A stretch of 64,000 bases of DNA from NCBI GenBank assembly GCA_947253765.1, contig CAMYAK010000010.1, positions 1-64,000 of the forward strand. The letters are read 5' to 3'. Within the stretch, counting starts at the first letter, position 1; each line of letters begins with the position of its first letter. This DNA comes from an uncultured Tissierellia bacterium (lineage in GTDB: Bacteria; Bacillota; Clostridia; Tissierellales; Peptoniphilaceae). The notes under the pieces are model-generated. The model saw only the letters and a program-made list of their open reading frames with translations, was not told where the DNA came from and ran no database searches. Both the position numbers and the translations under genes were made by a program. Positions 26,081 through 32,759 of the stretch are shown piece by piece.

Positions 26081-27250
26081 CTAGTTTTCTATATTGGCCT
26101 TGATCCCCTCACTTGCCTTGTAGGATCCGTCATATTCAACCCTTATGTCCTCGATGGTTTCGCCCATATTTTTAAAATTCTGCAATATCTTTTTTTCCTC
26201 TTCTTCATCGGCCAAGAAAAGGGCGGTTGACAGGAAGTCGGCCAGGCCGGAGTCCTTGGTTTCTATGGTCAATGAAGGGGACCTTCCGCCCGGTTCCAAG
26301 CTCACAGGGTCGACTATGTGGTGGTACTTCTTTCCTTTGACCACAAAAAATCTTTGGTAGTCGCCCGAAGTTACAAGGGACATGTCAGCCTTGAGATCGA
26401 CAACCACTTTGGGGTCTCCTTGGCTTTCCGACGGGTCTTCAACCCCGACTCTCCAGTCCCTGCCCATTGGGTTTTGCCCGATCAGCTTGACATTGCCGCC
26501 GGCTGAAATGAGGCCGCTCTTTAGGCCCGCTCCCTTCAGTTTTTGAGCGATCAGCTCCGTAGCATAGCCCTTGGCTACCGCTCCCAGGTCAAGTGACATG
26601 GCCGGATCTTCCAATTTCACAGTCCTGTTCTTCTCGTCCAGGACAAGCTTATTTATATCCATGTGCTTGCCTGCCTCTTTTAGGGCCTCAGGATCAGGCA
26701 ACTTGGCCTTTTCGGGATTTTTTTCGGCAAACTCTCTGGCATCGTGCCAAAGAGAAAGGACCGAGCCCATGGCTATATTCACCTTGCCCAGGGCCTTGTC
26801 GTATAACCCCCTTGACATTTGAATGAGCCTGAAAAGATCCTCATCCACCTTAACTCCCTCTTTTCCTGCAGAATTGTTTATGGTCATGACATTGACAAGC
26901 CCTTCATATGTATTGTAATTATCGTAGAGCTTGTGGAGCCTCAGGAATTCATCGTGGGTCAGCTTAAAGAGCTTTTCGAAACTTTCTTTATCCTCGCAAT
27001 AATAGGTCACGCTGATTACCGTATCGAAGGCATCAAAAAAGGTCCCTTGGCCCTTATAAAGCTTTTCACCTGAGGAGCTTTCAACAAATTCCCCGTTTGT
27101 TACGGGCATTTCCGAGGGATCTTGGATATTCCTCTCAACATAGGAGCCTGATTCCGAAGTATTTCCCGGTTTTTTGTCCTGATTTGAGCAGGCCGTTAAC
27201 ATTGTGAATAAAGCTAAAAAAACAGCTAAAAACTTCTTATTATTAGACAT
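26081..27250 (-). CDS. apbE: ApbE-family FMN transferase lipoprotein
   Basis: Attaches FMN covalently to a threonine of target flavoproteins on the cell surface, or carries FAD. The start at 27250 gives a lipoprotein signal (FLALFTMLTACSNQ; Cys at residue 21) with AAGGA upstream; a longer frame to 27319 has no signal logic. Family motifs: GTFFDAFDTVISVTYY, VNIAMGSVLSLWHDAREF, MSLDLGAVAKGYATELIAQKLKGAGLKSGLISAGGNVKLIGQNP and HHIVDPVSL. Its end lies 163 bp from pstS and shares the strand, but the PHO box between them argues for separate transcription. Confidence 0.93.
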   Translation of the reverse strand: MSNNKKFLAVFLALFTMLTACSNQDKKPGNTSESGSYVERNIQDPSEMPVTNGEFVESSSGEKLYKGQGTFFDAFDTVISVTYYCEDKESFEKLFKLTHDEFLRLHKLYDNYNTYEGLVNVMTINNSAGKEGVKVDEDLFRLIQMSRGLYDKALGKVNIAMGSVLSLWHDAREFAEKNPEKAKLPDPEALKEAGKHMDINKLVLDEKNRTVKLEDPAMSLDLGAVAKGYATELIAQKLKGAGLKSGLISAGGNVKLIGQNPMGRDWRVGVEDPSESQGDPKVVVDLKADMSLVTSGDYQRFFVVKGKKYHHIVDPVSLEPGGRSPSLTIETKDSGLADFLSTALFLADEEEEKKILQNFKNMGETIEDIRVEYDGSYKASEGIKANIEN

Positions 27251-27312
27251 ATTCTCGTCCTTACTAACTTTGCCGGCATAATATAAATTTGCGTGGGGCC
27301 GGTTTACAATAT

Positions 27313-27341
27313 TTGCCAATTACAATATTTGTTGCTATAAT
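27313..27341 (+). promoter_or_regulatory. promoter of tRNA-Val
   Basis: TTGCCA (27313-27318), a 17-bp spacer and TATAAT (27336-27341). The expected start point is a few bases before the mature tRNA 5' end at 27352. Confidence 0.8.
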
Positions 27342-27351
27342 TATTCGGTAT

Positions 27352-27425
27352 GGACCATTAGCTCAGTTGGTTAGAGCGCCACGTTGACATCGTGGAGGTC
27401 GCTGGTTCGACTCCAGTGTGGTCCA
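27352..27425 (+). tRNA. tRNA-Val (anticodon GAC)
   Basis: A 74-nt cloverleaf. The acceptor GGACCAT pairs with GTGGTCC (last pair T-G), the D arm is GCTC/GAGC, the anticodon stem CCACG/CGTGG encloses TTGACAT with anticodon GAC, and the T arm is CTGG-TTCGACT-CCAG. The discriminator is A and CCA is not encoded. A T-run follows immediately (27426-27431), serving as terminator. Confidence 0.96.
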
Positions 27426-27464
27426 TTTTTTTGTACCCATTTTTATTTTTACATTCCCCATCTG

Positions 27465-28085
27465 TCACTTGTTCATGTTGTGACGATCCTGCATTGCCTT
27501 GGTCAGGGTCAGTTCATCGTAATATTCCAGGTTTCCCCCGACAGGTATGCCCGAGGCTATCCGGCTGACGGTGACCCCCTCCTTATCGAGCAGGTCGGCA
27601 AGGAAGAGCATGGTCGTTTCCCCCTCGACGGTCGGTGAAATTGCCAATATCACTTCCCTTATGGGTTTCTTCTTTTCCCGTGCTAGCCTTATGATTTTCA
27701 AGAGCCTTTCCAGGCCAATCCGGTCAGGTCCCCTATCGTGCATGGGTGAGATAAGTCCGCTCAAGACGTAGTATAGGCCCCTATATGAACCGCCTCTTTC
27801 CATTGCCATAAGGTTTTGGACATCCTCGACAACGCAAATTAGGCTCCTGTCCCTTTTGGGGTCGGAGCAAATTGAGCATAGCCTGCCCTCTGTTATGTTT
27901 CCGCATACAGGACAGGGGTGGAGCTTTTTCTTTACGTCAATAAGGGCCTTGGCCAGGTCTTCAGCCTGGCTTCCTTCTGTGCTTATGAGATGGATGGCCA
28001 TTCTCCCGGCCGTTTTCCGGCCGACGGTCGGCAAGCGCCTCAGCTCTCCGATCAGCCTCTCCAATGATTCAGGTAGGTCTGCCAT
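27465..28085 (-). CDS. recR: recombination mediator RecR
   Basis: A 206-residue protein that acts with RecO/RecF to load RecA at gaps. The N-terminal helix-hairpin-helix (LIGELRRLPTVGRKTAGRMAIHLI) is followed by a four-Cys zinc finger (CPVCGNITEGRLCSIC) and a Toprim domain (ICVVEDVQNLMAME, YYVLSGLISPMHDRGPD, EVILAISPTVEGETT). The ATG shares one base with the ybaB stop (TAATG), so the two are translationally coupled, as in many bacteria. Confidence 0.97.
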   Translation of the reverse strand: MADLPESLERLIGELRRLPTVGRKTAGRMAIHLISTEGSQAEDLAKALIDVKKKLHPCPVCGNITEGRLCSICSDPKRDRSLICVVEDVQNLMAMERGGSYRGLYYVLSGLISPMHDRGPDRIGLERLLKIIRLAREKKKPIREVILAISPTVEGETTMLFLADLLDKEGVTVSRIASGIPVGGNLEYYDELTLTKAMQDRHNMNK

Positions 28086-28432
28086 TACATACCCGGAATA
28101 TTAAGTCCGCCGCTCAGTTGGCTAATCTGGGCATCGCTCCGGTCTTCCACCTGCTTCAAGCAGTCATTGACAGCCACCAGAATCAGGTCCTCAAGCATTT
28201 CTACATCTTCCGGATCAAGGATATCGGGCTGGATTTCAAGCTTTAAAAGCTCTTTTTTCCCGTTCATCTCAGCCTTTACCGCCCCGCCGCCGGCAGATGA
28301 TTCGAATATAGTTTCGTCAAGCTTGGTCTGGGCCTCTTCCATCTGCTTCTGGAGTTTTTTCATCTCCTTGACCATCTTATTCATATTGGCTCCGCCGCCA
28401 AATCCGCCGAAGCCGCCTCTTCTTTTAACCAT
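28085..28432 (-). CDS. ybaB: YbaB/EbfC-family nucleoid-associated protein
   Basis: A small DNA-binding protein of 115 residues, started at the ATG at 28432 behind AAAGGTGAG; a longer frame to 28573 runs through the promoter region. The glycine-rich N-terminus (GGFGGFGGGANMNKMVKEMKKLQKQMEE) leads to a coiled helix, then ESSAGGGAVKAEMNGKKELLKLEIQPD and a C-terminal helix. Its coupling to recR supports the assignment. Confidence 0.95.
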   Translation of the reverse strand: MVKRRGGFGGFGGGANMNKMVKEMKKLQKQMEEAQTKLDETIFESSAGGGAVKAEMNGKKELLKLEIQPDILDPEDVEMLEDLILVAVNDCLKQVEDRSDAQISQLSGGLNIPGM

Positions 28433-28562
28433 TGTCTCACCTTTCCCTTTTGTATTTATAAATATTGTGACATGCCTATCAAGTCTTTTTTCTTTCGTAT
28501 AAACATTATAACAGTATACGTGAGCTTGTGCGGTCTTTTGCAAATGTTGCATCAAAAGACGG

Positions 28563-28583
28563 GGGCTTGGCATTTGGCAAATT
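28563..28583 (+). repeat. 21-bp direct repeat, left copy, flanking the carboxylesterase island
   Basis: An exact 21-bp match (gggcttggcatttggcaaat plus t) to 30367-30387. The two copies bracket about 1.8 kb that contains the carboxylesterase gene. Confidence 0.85.
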
Positions 28584-28756
28584 TGTACGTTTGTAACTCA
28601 TTGGGGCTGCTGTAATTTAATACAAGCATTGGTATCTGATTCGGTCTTGAGTTGTAGGCCTACATACCAAGGAAACGGTTGCTCTGCAGCCGTTTTTCTT
28701 GTTTTGGCGCAGAAAAAGGGCTGCTCAAAACTTAGAGTTTTGAGACAGCCCCTTTT
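28584..28756 (+). ncRNA. possible small RNA or gene remnant ending in a terminator
   Basis: There is no gene here. The plus strand holds an outer inverted repeat TTGGTAT / ATACCAA (about 28630-28671), then AACGGTTGC-tct-GCAGCCGTT with a T-rich tail (28674-28700), shaped like an intrinsic terminator although no plus-strand gene precedes it. It could end a short RNA or be left over from an older gene. Confidence 0.3.
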
Positions 28757-28757
28757 T
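28712..28757. terminator. terminator of the carboxylesterase gene
   Basis: GGGCTGctcaaaact and its inverted partner agttttgagaCAGCCC form a long stem with A-runs and T-runs at the two ends, directly after the carboxylesterase stop. It can function on both strands. Confidence 0.85.
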
Positions 28758-30238
28758 TATCGCTTTGATAAAAAGTGATTCATCATTTTCTCGGGAATCT
28801 CGGTCGTATCCAGCAGCTCCATCAACGAGGCATGGGGAAATTCGATGACATCTGAGGCGGTTTTCTCGTACGAGAGTATCTTTCCTCCCTCGCGGAACGG
28901 GGAAAGCCCCGGTACCTCTCCGGTTCGCAGAAAGGCGATCCAATCCTCCTGCAGCTTTTGAGCTTGCTTTCGGTTCTCCGGCGTGATCTCGATATTCATT
29001 TTATCGAGATTGTCAAAGAACAGAGCGACCTCCGCGCCGTGATACGCGCCACGGAGCCCGTGATACAGATTCGGCACGTAGCCCATCCGGTAGCCGTAAA
29101 CCGGCGATTTTTCCCCATAGATTTTCATGAGTCGGTACGCCGCGTAATGGAACGACGCCGCCTCCATGCACTTGATTTGAAGATCAATTATGCCGTCCGA
29201 CTCCGACTCAAACGCGCTTCTCATGAGATCGGCGTACTCGCCGAAAGTCTTTCTCAGCGCCTCGTCCACATTCCTTTCCCTCGTGGCGATCCCCATCGCC
29301 TTGTAAAACATCGGAAGCTCGATCATCGACAATTCGTCTGTATTGCTCCCGATCAACAACGGCTTTGGAGAAAACGCGCTTCTCTTCAGTAACTCCTCGC
29401 TCGGCTCGGGGAAAAAATCTCCGTCCAGCACCTCTTTCATCGACGCTTTCTTGAGGCGAATGATATTCTTCGCATCCAACGCTTTCAAATCGGAAAGGCT
29501 TTTGCAGCGATTCGCGTGAAGCATTTCATAAAACTGCTCGCGAAGCCCCTCATCTTTCTTGATATTAGGAATCGGCCCGCCCAGCATCATGCACTGATCG
29601 AAATACTTCGACGATTCCTCGTTCAGATAATGATGATGAACGGAAAGTGCGCCCCCCGAATGCCCCATCAAGGTAATTCTCGTATCGTCGCCGCCGAACT
29701 CGGCGATGTGGCGCCTAACCCATCGAAGCGCAGCTTGCTGATCCCGGTAACAGAGATTCGCGATCAACCGATCCTCATCAAACACGGGTAAATATCCGAA
29801 GTTTCCGATTCGATACGTAACGGTAACGACGACGACTCCTTTCGCCGCCAAATTCGCTCCGTTGTACAGCGGTGTGGTTCCTGAGTTGTACTCCCCGCTT
29901 CCGTGAAGAAAGATGAGAACCGGATCATGATCGGGGTTTTTGCGCGTCCAAATGTTTACGACGAAGGCATCCTCCGTTTGGATATCCCATTTAACCGACC
30001 ATTCGTCACGCATCATATGGTGCTTGAGCAGGACGTTCAGTTTCGTGTGAAGGCCTTTTTGCGGAAAACACAGCGTTTCCTCGCGATTTATCGGCGATTT
30101 ATTATATAAGTTAATGTCAACGGGTATCTCAAACCGTCCGGCTCTCGCGTAGGGAATGCTCAAGTAGGCGAGAACGTCGCCCCCCGCCGTGGCTATTTCT
30201 TTACAAATCAAGCTTCCGATGGCTTTTTGAACGATCAT
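28757..30238 (-). CDS. type-B carboxylesterase/lipase family protein
   Basis: An alpha/beta-hydrolase of 493 residues without a signal peptide. The oxyanion segment is PVLIFLHGSGEYNSG, the nucleophile elbow is TLMGHSGGALSV (Ser194, with His where most relatives have Glu in GESAGG) and the catalytic His is likely in GAYHGAEVALFF. The acid is probably in SNTDELSM. The natural substrate is unknown. Codon use (many GCG, CGC, TCG, ATC codons) differs from its neighbours and the gene lies between 21-bp direct repeats, so recent acquisition is likely. GGAAAGGAG precedes the ATG. Confidence 0.85.
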   Translation of the reverse strand: MIVQKAIGSLICKEIATAGGDVLAYLSIPYARAGRFEIPVDINLYNKSPINREETLCFPQKGLHTKLNVLLKHHMMRDEWSVKWDIQTEDAFVVNIWTRKNPDHDPVLIFLHGSGEYNSGTTPLYNGANLAAKGVVVVTVTYRIGNFGYLPVFDEDRLIANLCYRDQQAALRWVRRHIAEFGGDDTRITLMGHSGGALSVHHHYLNEESSKYFDQCMMLGGPIPNIKKDEGLREQFYEMLHANRCKSLSDLKALDAKNIIRLKKASMKEVLDGDFFPEPSEELLKRSAFSPKPLLIGSNTDELSMIELPMFYKAMGIATRERNVDEALRKTFGEYADLMRSAFESESDGIIDLQIKCMEAASFHYAAYRLMKIYGEKSPVYGYRMGYVPNLYHGLRGAYHGAEVALFFDNLDKMNIEITPENRKQAQKLQEDWIAFLRTGEVPGLSPFREGGKILSYEKTASDVIEFPHASLMELLDTTEIPEKMMNHFLSKR

Positions 30239-30366
30239 AGGAAAAACTCCTTTCCAAAGTGCAGACCGTGAACTTGGTCTTAGTGGAATTATCTCATTGT
30301 TTCCCTATGCTTACAACGGGTGATGCAAGGTAAAAAACTCCGCGCCATTGTCCGTTTGAATGATTT

Positions 30367-30387
30367 GGGCTTGGCATTTGGCAAATT
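30367..30387 (+). repeat. 21-bp direct repeat, right copy, flanking the carboxylesterase island
   Basis: Exact partner of 28563-28583. It lies just before the promoter region of the sodium-dependent transporter gene. Confidence 0.85.
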
Positions 30388-30412
30388 ATTATTGTTTTTT
30401 TTTAATAAATGA

Positions 30413-30418
30413 TATAAT
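30413..30418 (+). promoter_or_regulatory. -10 box of the sodium-dependent transporter gene
   Basis: TATAAT preceded by a T-rich stretch. A weak TTGTTT lies 15 bp upstream (30392-30397), so the -35 is uncertain. Confidence 0.5.
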
Positions 30419-30486
30419 GTTCTCTATTCATTTAATTCGGGCCGGTATTTTCAACCTGAAAATTTAATTTTTATTAAGGAGGCAAT

Positions 30487-31878
30487 ATGGGAAACAATGA
30501 TAAGGGCAAATTCGCCTCTCATTTCGGATTTTTGATGGCTTCCATAGGTTCTGCAGTAGGTCTGGGCAACCTTTGGGGCTTTCCCTATAAGATGGGGATT
30601 GGCGGTGGTTTCGCCTTTTTACTCCTATATATTATCTTGGTAATTTTCGTGGGCTACCCACTTATGATTGGAGAGATTGCCCTTGGCAGAAAATCAGACA
30701 AGGCTGCTATCCAGGCATATAAGTCGGTTAATCCGAAATTTACGACTGCCGGCTGGTTCTGCTGCATAGCCCCCTTTCTACTGCTCTGCTTTTATGTAAC
30801 TTTTGGCGGCTATGTTATTCGCTACCTGCTTGCCAATCTTGGTGACCTTTTCGGCCTTTCTTTTGGCATAGGGGCTTCCGATTCCGCCAATTTCTTCAAC
30901 AATTTTGTGGGTAGCGGCCTTCCTGCCATGTTATATGGTTGGATATTTTTAGGCATAACCGTTTTCATAGTCGTCAGGGGGATCAAGGACGGCATAGAGG
31001 GCTTTAACAAATTTGCCATGCCCGCTCTTTTTGTCATGCTCGTGATTATTGTAATAAGATCATGCACATTTCCCGGAGCTTCCAAGGGTTTGGCCTTTAT
31101 TTTCAAGCCGGATTTCAGTGTTTTCAAGGGCTGGGGCTGGTTAAAAGTCCTTGGGCTTGCAGGAAGTCAGATGTTCTTCTCCCTCTCCCTGGCCTCAGGT
31201 GCCATTGTTGCCTATGGATCCTATATGAACAAGGATGATGATATAGAGCAAAGCTCCCTGATTATCCCCTTTGCCGATACCCTTGCGGCTCTGCTTGCGG
31301 CAATGGCCGTCATGCCCGCAGTTTTCGCTTTTGGGCTTGAGCCTTCAGGCGGTCCGGGTCTCCTCTTTGTGAGCTTGCAGACCGTCTTTACCAATATGGG
31401 GTCGACAGGCCCCCTCTTTGGCACACTTTTTTATATACTGGTCCTTTTTGCGGCCATATCTTCGTCCATTGCCATGATGGAGGGCGGGGTTTCTTCTATG
31501 TTGGATGCCGATATCTTTAAAAACATGAAGAACAAGAGGCTCAAGGTCACTCTTATAATGGCCTTGATCGGCTTCGTGGGCTCAGGTCTTGTTTCCTATG
31601 ATGCTCTCGGCTCATCGGGTCTCTTCCACCCCTTCGGCCAATCTTCATGGCTTGATGTCTTCGACCTCATGGCCGAGGGACTCCTCATGCCCCTGTCCGG
31701 CTTTATGATGACCATCCTCTTGGGCTGGATTGAGCCTGATTACGTGGATGACGAGCTCGCCCTCTCAGGCAGCTTCAAGACCCGGTCCTTTTACCGCTTC
31801 TCAATGAAGTACCTGGCCACCATCTTCCTGTTTTTCATCCTGCTGGTCCAGCTCAACCAGTTTTTCCACTTTATTTAG
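30487..31878 (+). CDS. SNF-family sodium-dependent transporter
   Basis: A 463-residue Na+-coupled symporter, probably for an amino acid. TM1 begins FGFLMASIGSAVGLGNLWGFPYKMGIGGGFAFLL, the diagnostic Na+ and substrate binding helix. About eleven to twelve TM segments follow, including GSQMFFSLSLASGAIVAYGSYM (the TM6 unwound region) and FGTLFYILVLFAAISSSIAMMEG. TAAGGAGG sits ideally before the ATG. The substrate cannot be told from sequence. The gene ends against a G+C-rich tract and the first composite noncoding island. Confidence 0.93.
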   Translation: MGNNDKGKFASHFGFLMASIGSAVGLGNLWGFPYKMGIGGGFAFLLLYIILVIFVGYPLMIGEIALGRKSDKAAIQAYKSVNPKFTTAGWFCCIAPFLLLCFYVTFGGYVIRYLLANLGDLFGLSFGIGASDSANFFNNFVGSGLPAMLYGWIFLGITVFIVVRGIKDGIEGFNKFAMPALFVMLVIIVIRSCTFPGASKGLAFIFKPDFSVFKGWGWLKVLGLAGSQMFFSLSLASGAIVAYGSYMNKDDDIEQSSLIIPFADTLAALLAAMAVMPAVFAFGLEPSGGPGLLFVSLQTVFTNMGSTGPLFGTLFYILVLFAAISSSIAMMEGGVSSMLDADIFKNMKNKRLKVTLIMALIGFVGSGLVSYDALGSSGLFHPFGQSSWLDVFDLMAEGLLMPLSGFMMTILLGWIEPDYVDDELALSGSFKTRSFYRFSMKYLATIFLFFILLVQLNQFFHFI

Positions 31879-32028
31879 TGGGGCCTAGGCCGGTCTAGGC
31901 CTTGGGACCAGGGCCCAAGACCGGTGCGTGGCCAATTCAGAGCCGCGCCCGGCTTATCGTGGGGCTTGCGGGCCTTGGCCTTGGGGCCGGGTTGGCCTGC
32001 GGTCTTGGCCGGGCACTGCCCGGGTTAG
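31879..32028 (+). other. G+C-rich tract after the transporter stop codon
   Basis: A noncoding run dominated by GGCC, CCGG and GGGCC words with several small palindromes (for example CTTGGGacCAGGGCCCAAG). It begins directly at the stop codon and leads into the conserved double-hairpin element. No gene is seen. Confidence 0.6.
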
Positions 32029-32140
32029 CCTTGGTGGCAGCCTGGCTTAATCCGTGCCGCCGGCAGCTTTCCAAGCGGCACTCCGCATTGACCTATATGA
32101 TGTGGGCAGATCCGATATTTCGGATCTGCCCTCCTTTTTT
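32029..32140 (+). ncRNA. conserved double-hairpin element, copy 1
   Basis: Shares its layout and most bases with 37862-37974 and 57444-57560. Order: CCTTGG-GGC-GGCC lead, TTAATCCGTGCCGC, a hairpin GTGCCGC/GCGGCAC, the block TTGACCTATATGAT, then a perfect 11-bp stem GGCAGATCCGA/TCGGATCTGCC followed by CCTCCTTTTTT like an intrinsic terminator. It could end the transporter mRNA or be an independent structured RNA. Confidence 0.6.
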
Positions 32141-32159
32141 ATGCTTATTTTGGAAAATA

Positions 32160-32195
32160 TAGTGTTGGTTTCGCGTTTTCGGCGAACTCATTCTA
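32160..32195 (+). repeat. TAGTGTTGG-family hairpin, degenerate single unit
   Basis: The left half TAGTGTTGGTTTCGCG is intact and the loop TTTTCGGC is kept. The right half (gaactcattcta) has decayed from the consensus CCAACACTA. Confidence 0.6.
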
Positions 32196-32229
32196 ATTTT
32201 TCGAGATTTTTTGGACATGGCCGATTATT

Positions 32230-32652
32230 TTCATGGGGGTTTGCCGCTTTTCAGCCTTTCCCCATGATCGTCTACTCGAGCTTTTTCAATGGGGTTATCC
32301 GGTTTTGGGCTTTTCCCCATGATTGCCGATTCCGCTCGAATCAATGGGGTAACCCGGTTTTTGGACTTTCCCCATGACCGCCGGGCTCGACTTTTTCAAT
32401 GGGGTTGTCCAGTTTTCGCCAAACCCCATTGATTTTAGAACTGACTCGATTCAAGGGGGTTGTCCGCATTTCGCTGTTTCCCCATGATTTTCGACTCAGC
32501 TCGAGTCAAGGGGGTTACCCGGTTTTCGGCCTTTCCCCATGGTTTCCAAGCTGAATTGAGTCATGGGGTTCTTCCATATTGTGCTGTTTACCCATGATTT
32601 TCGGAACTCCTTGTGTCAATGGGGTAACCCGCTTTTTGCCAAACCCCCATGA
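32230..32652 (+). repeat. 55-bp hairpin array, CATGGGG family (8 units)
   Basis: The right half-sites (CCCCATGA or close variants) end at 32267, 32322, 32377, 32432, 32487, 32542, 32597 and 32652, exactly 55 bp apart each time. Left half-sites are TCATGGGG, TCAATGGGG or TCAAGGGGG, and loops are near CCGGTTTTGGGC. Interunit spacers of about 18-20 bp vary in sequence but not in length. No gene is present. Confidence 0.9.
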
Positions 32653-32675
32653 GTCTCCGCTCAGTTTTGCATATA

Positions 32676-32723
32676 AAATAAAAAAAATGAGCTGCGGAGA
32701 ACGAATGGCTCGTTCTCCACAGC
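32676..32723 (-). terminator. intrinsic terminator of dnaX
   Basis: On the minus strand GCTGtGGAGAACGA pairs with TCGTTCTCCgCAGC (one mismatch, 5-nt loop), followed by TCATTTTTTTTATTTT, 37 bp after the dnaX stop. Confidence 0.9.
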
Positions 32724-32759
32724 AGCATTGATATCTTTCCTTATAATTTTTCCTTGGCT

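Noticed and set aside
32230..32652. CRISPR array
   Set aside because: Periodicity and palindromic repeats recall CRISPR, but the repeats vary between units, the spacers are similar to one another and only 18-20 bp, and no cas gene is nearby.
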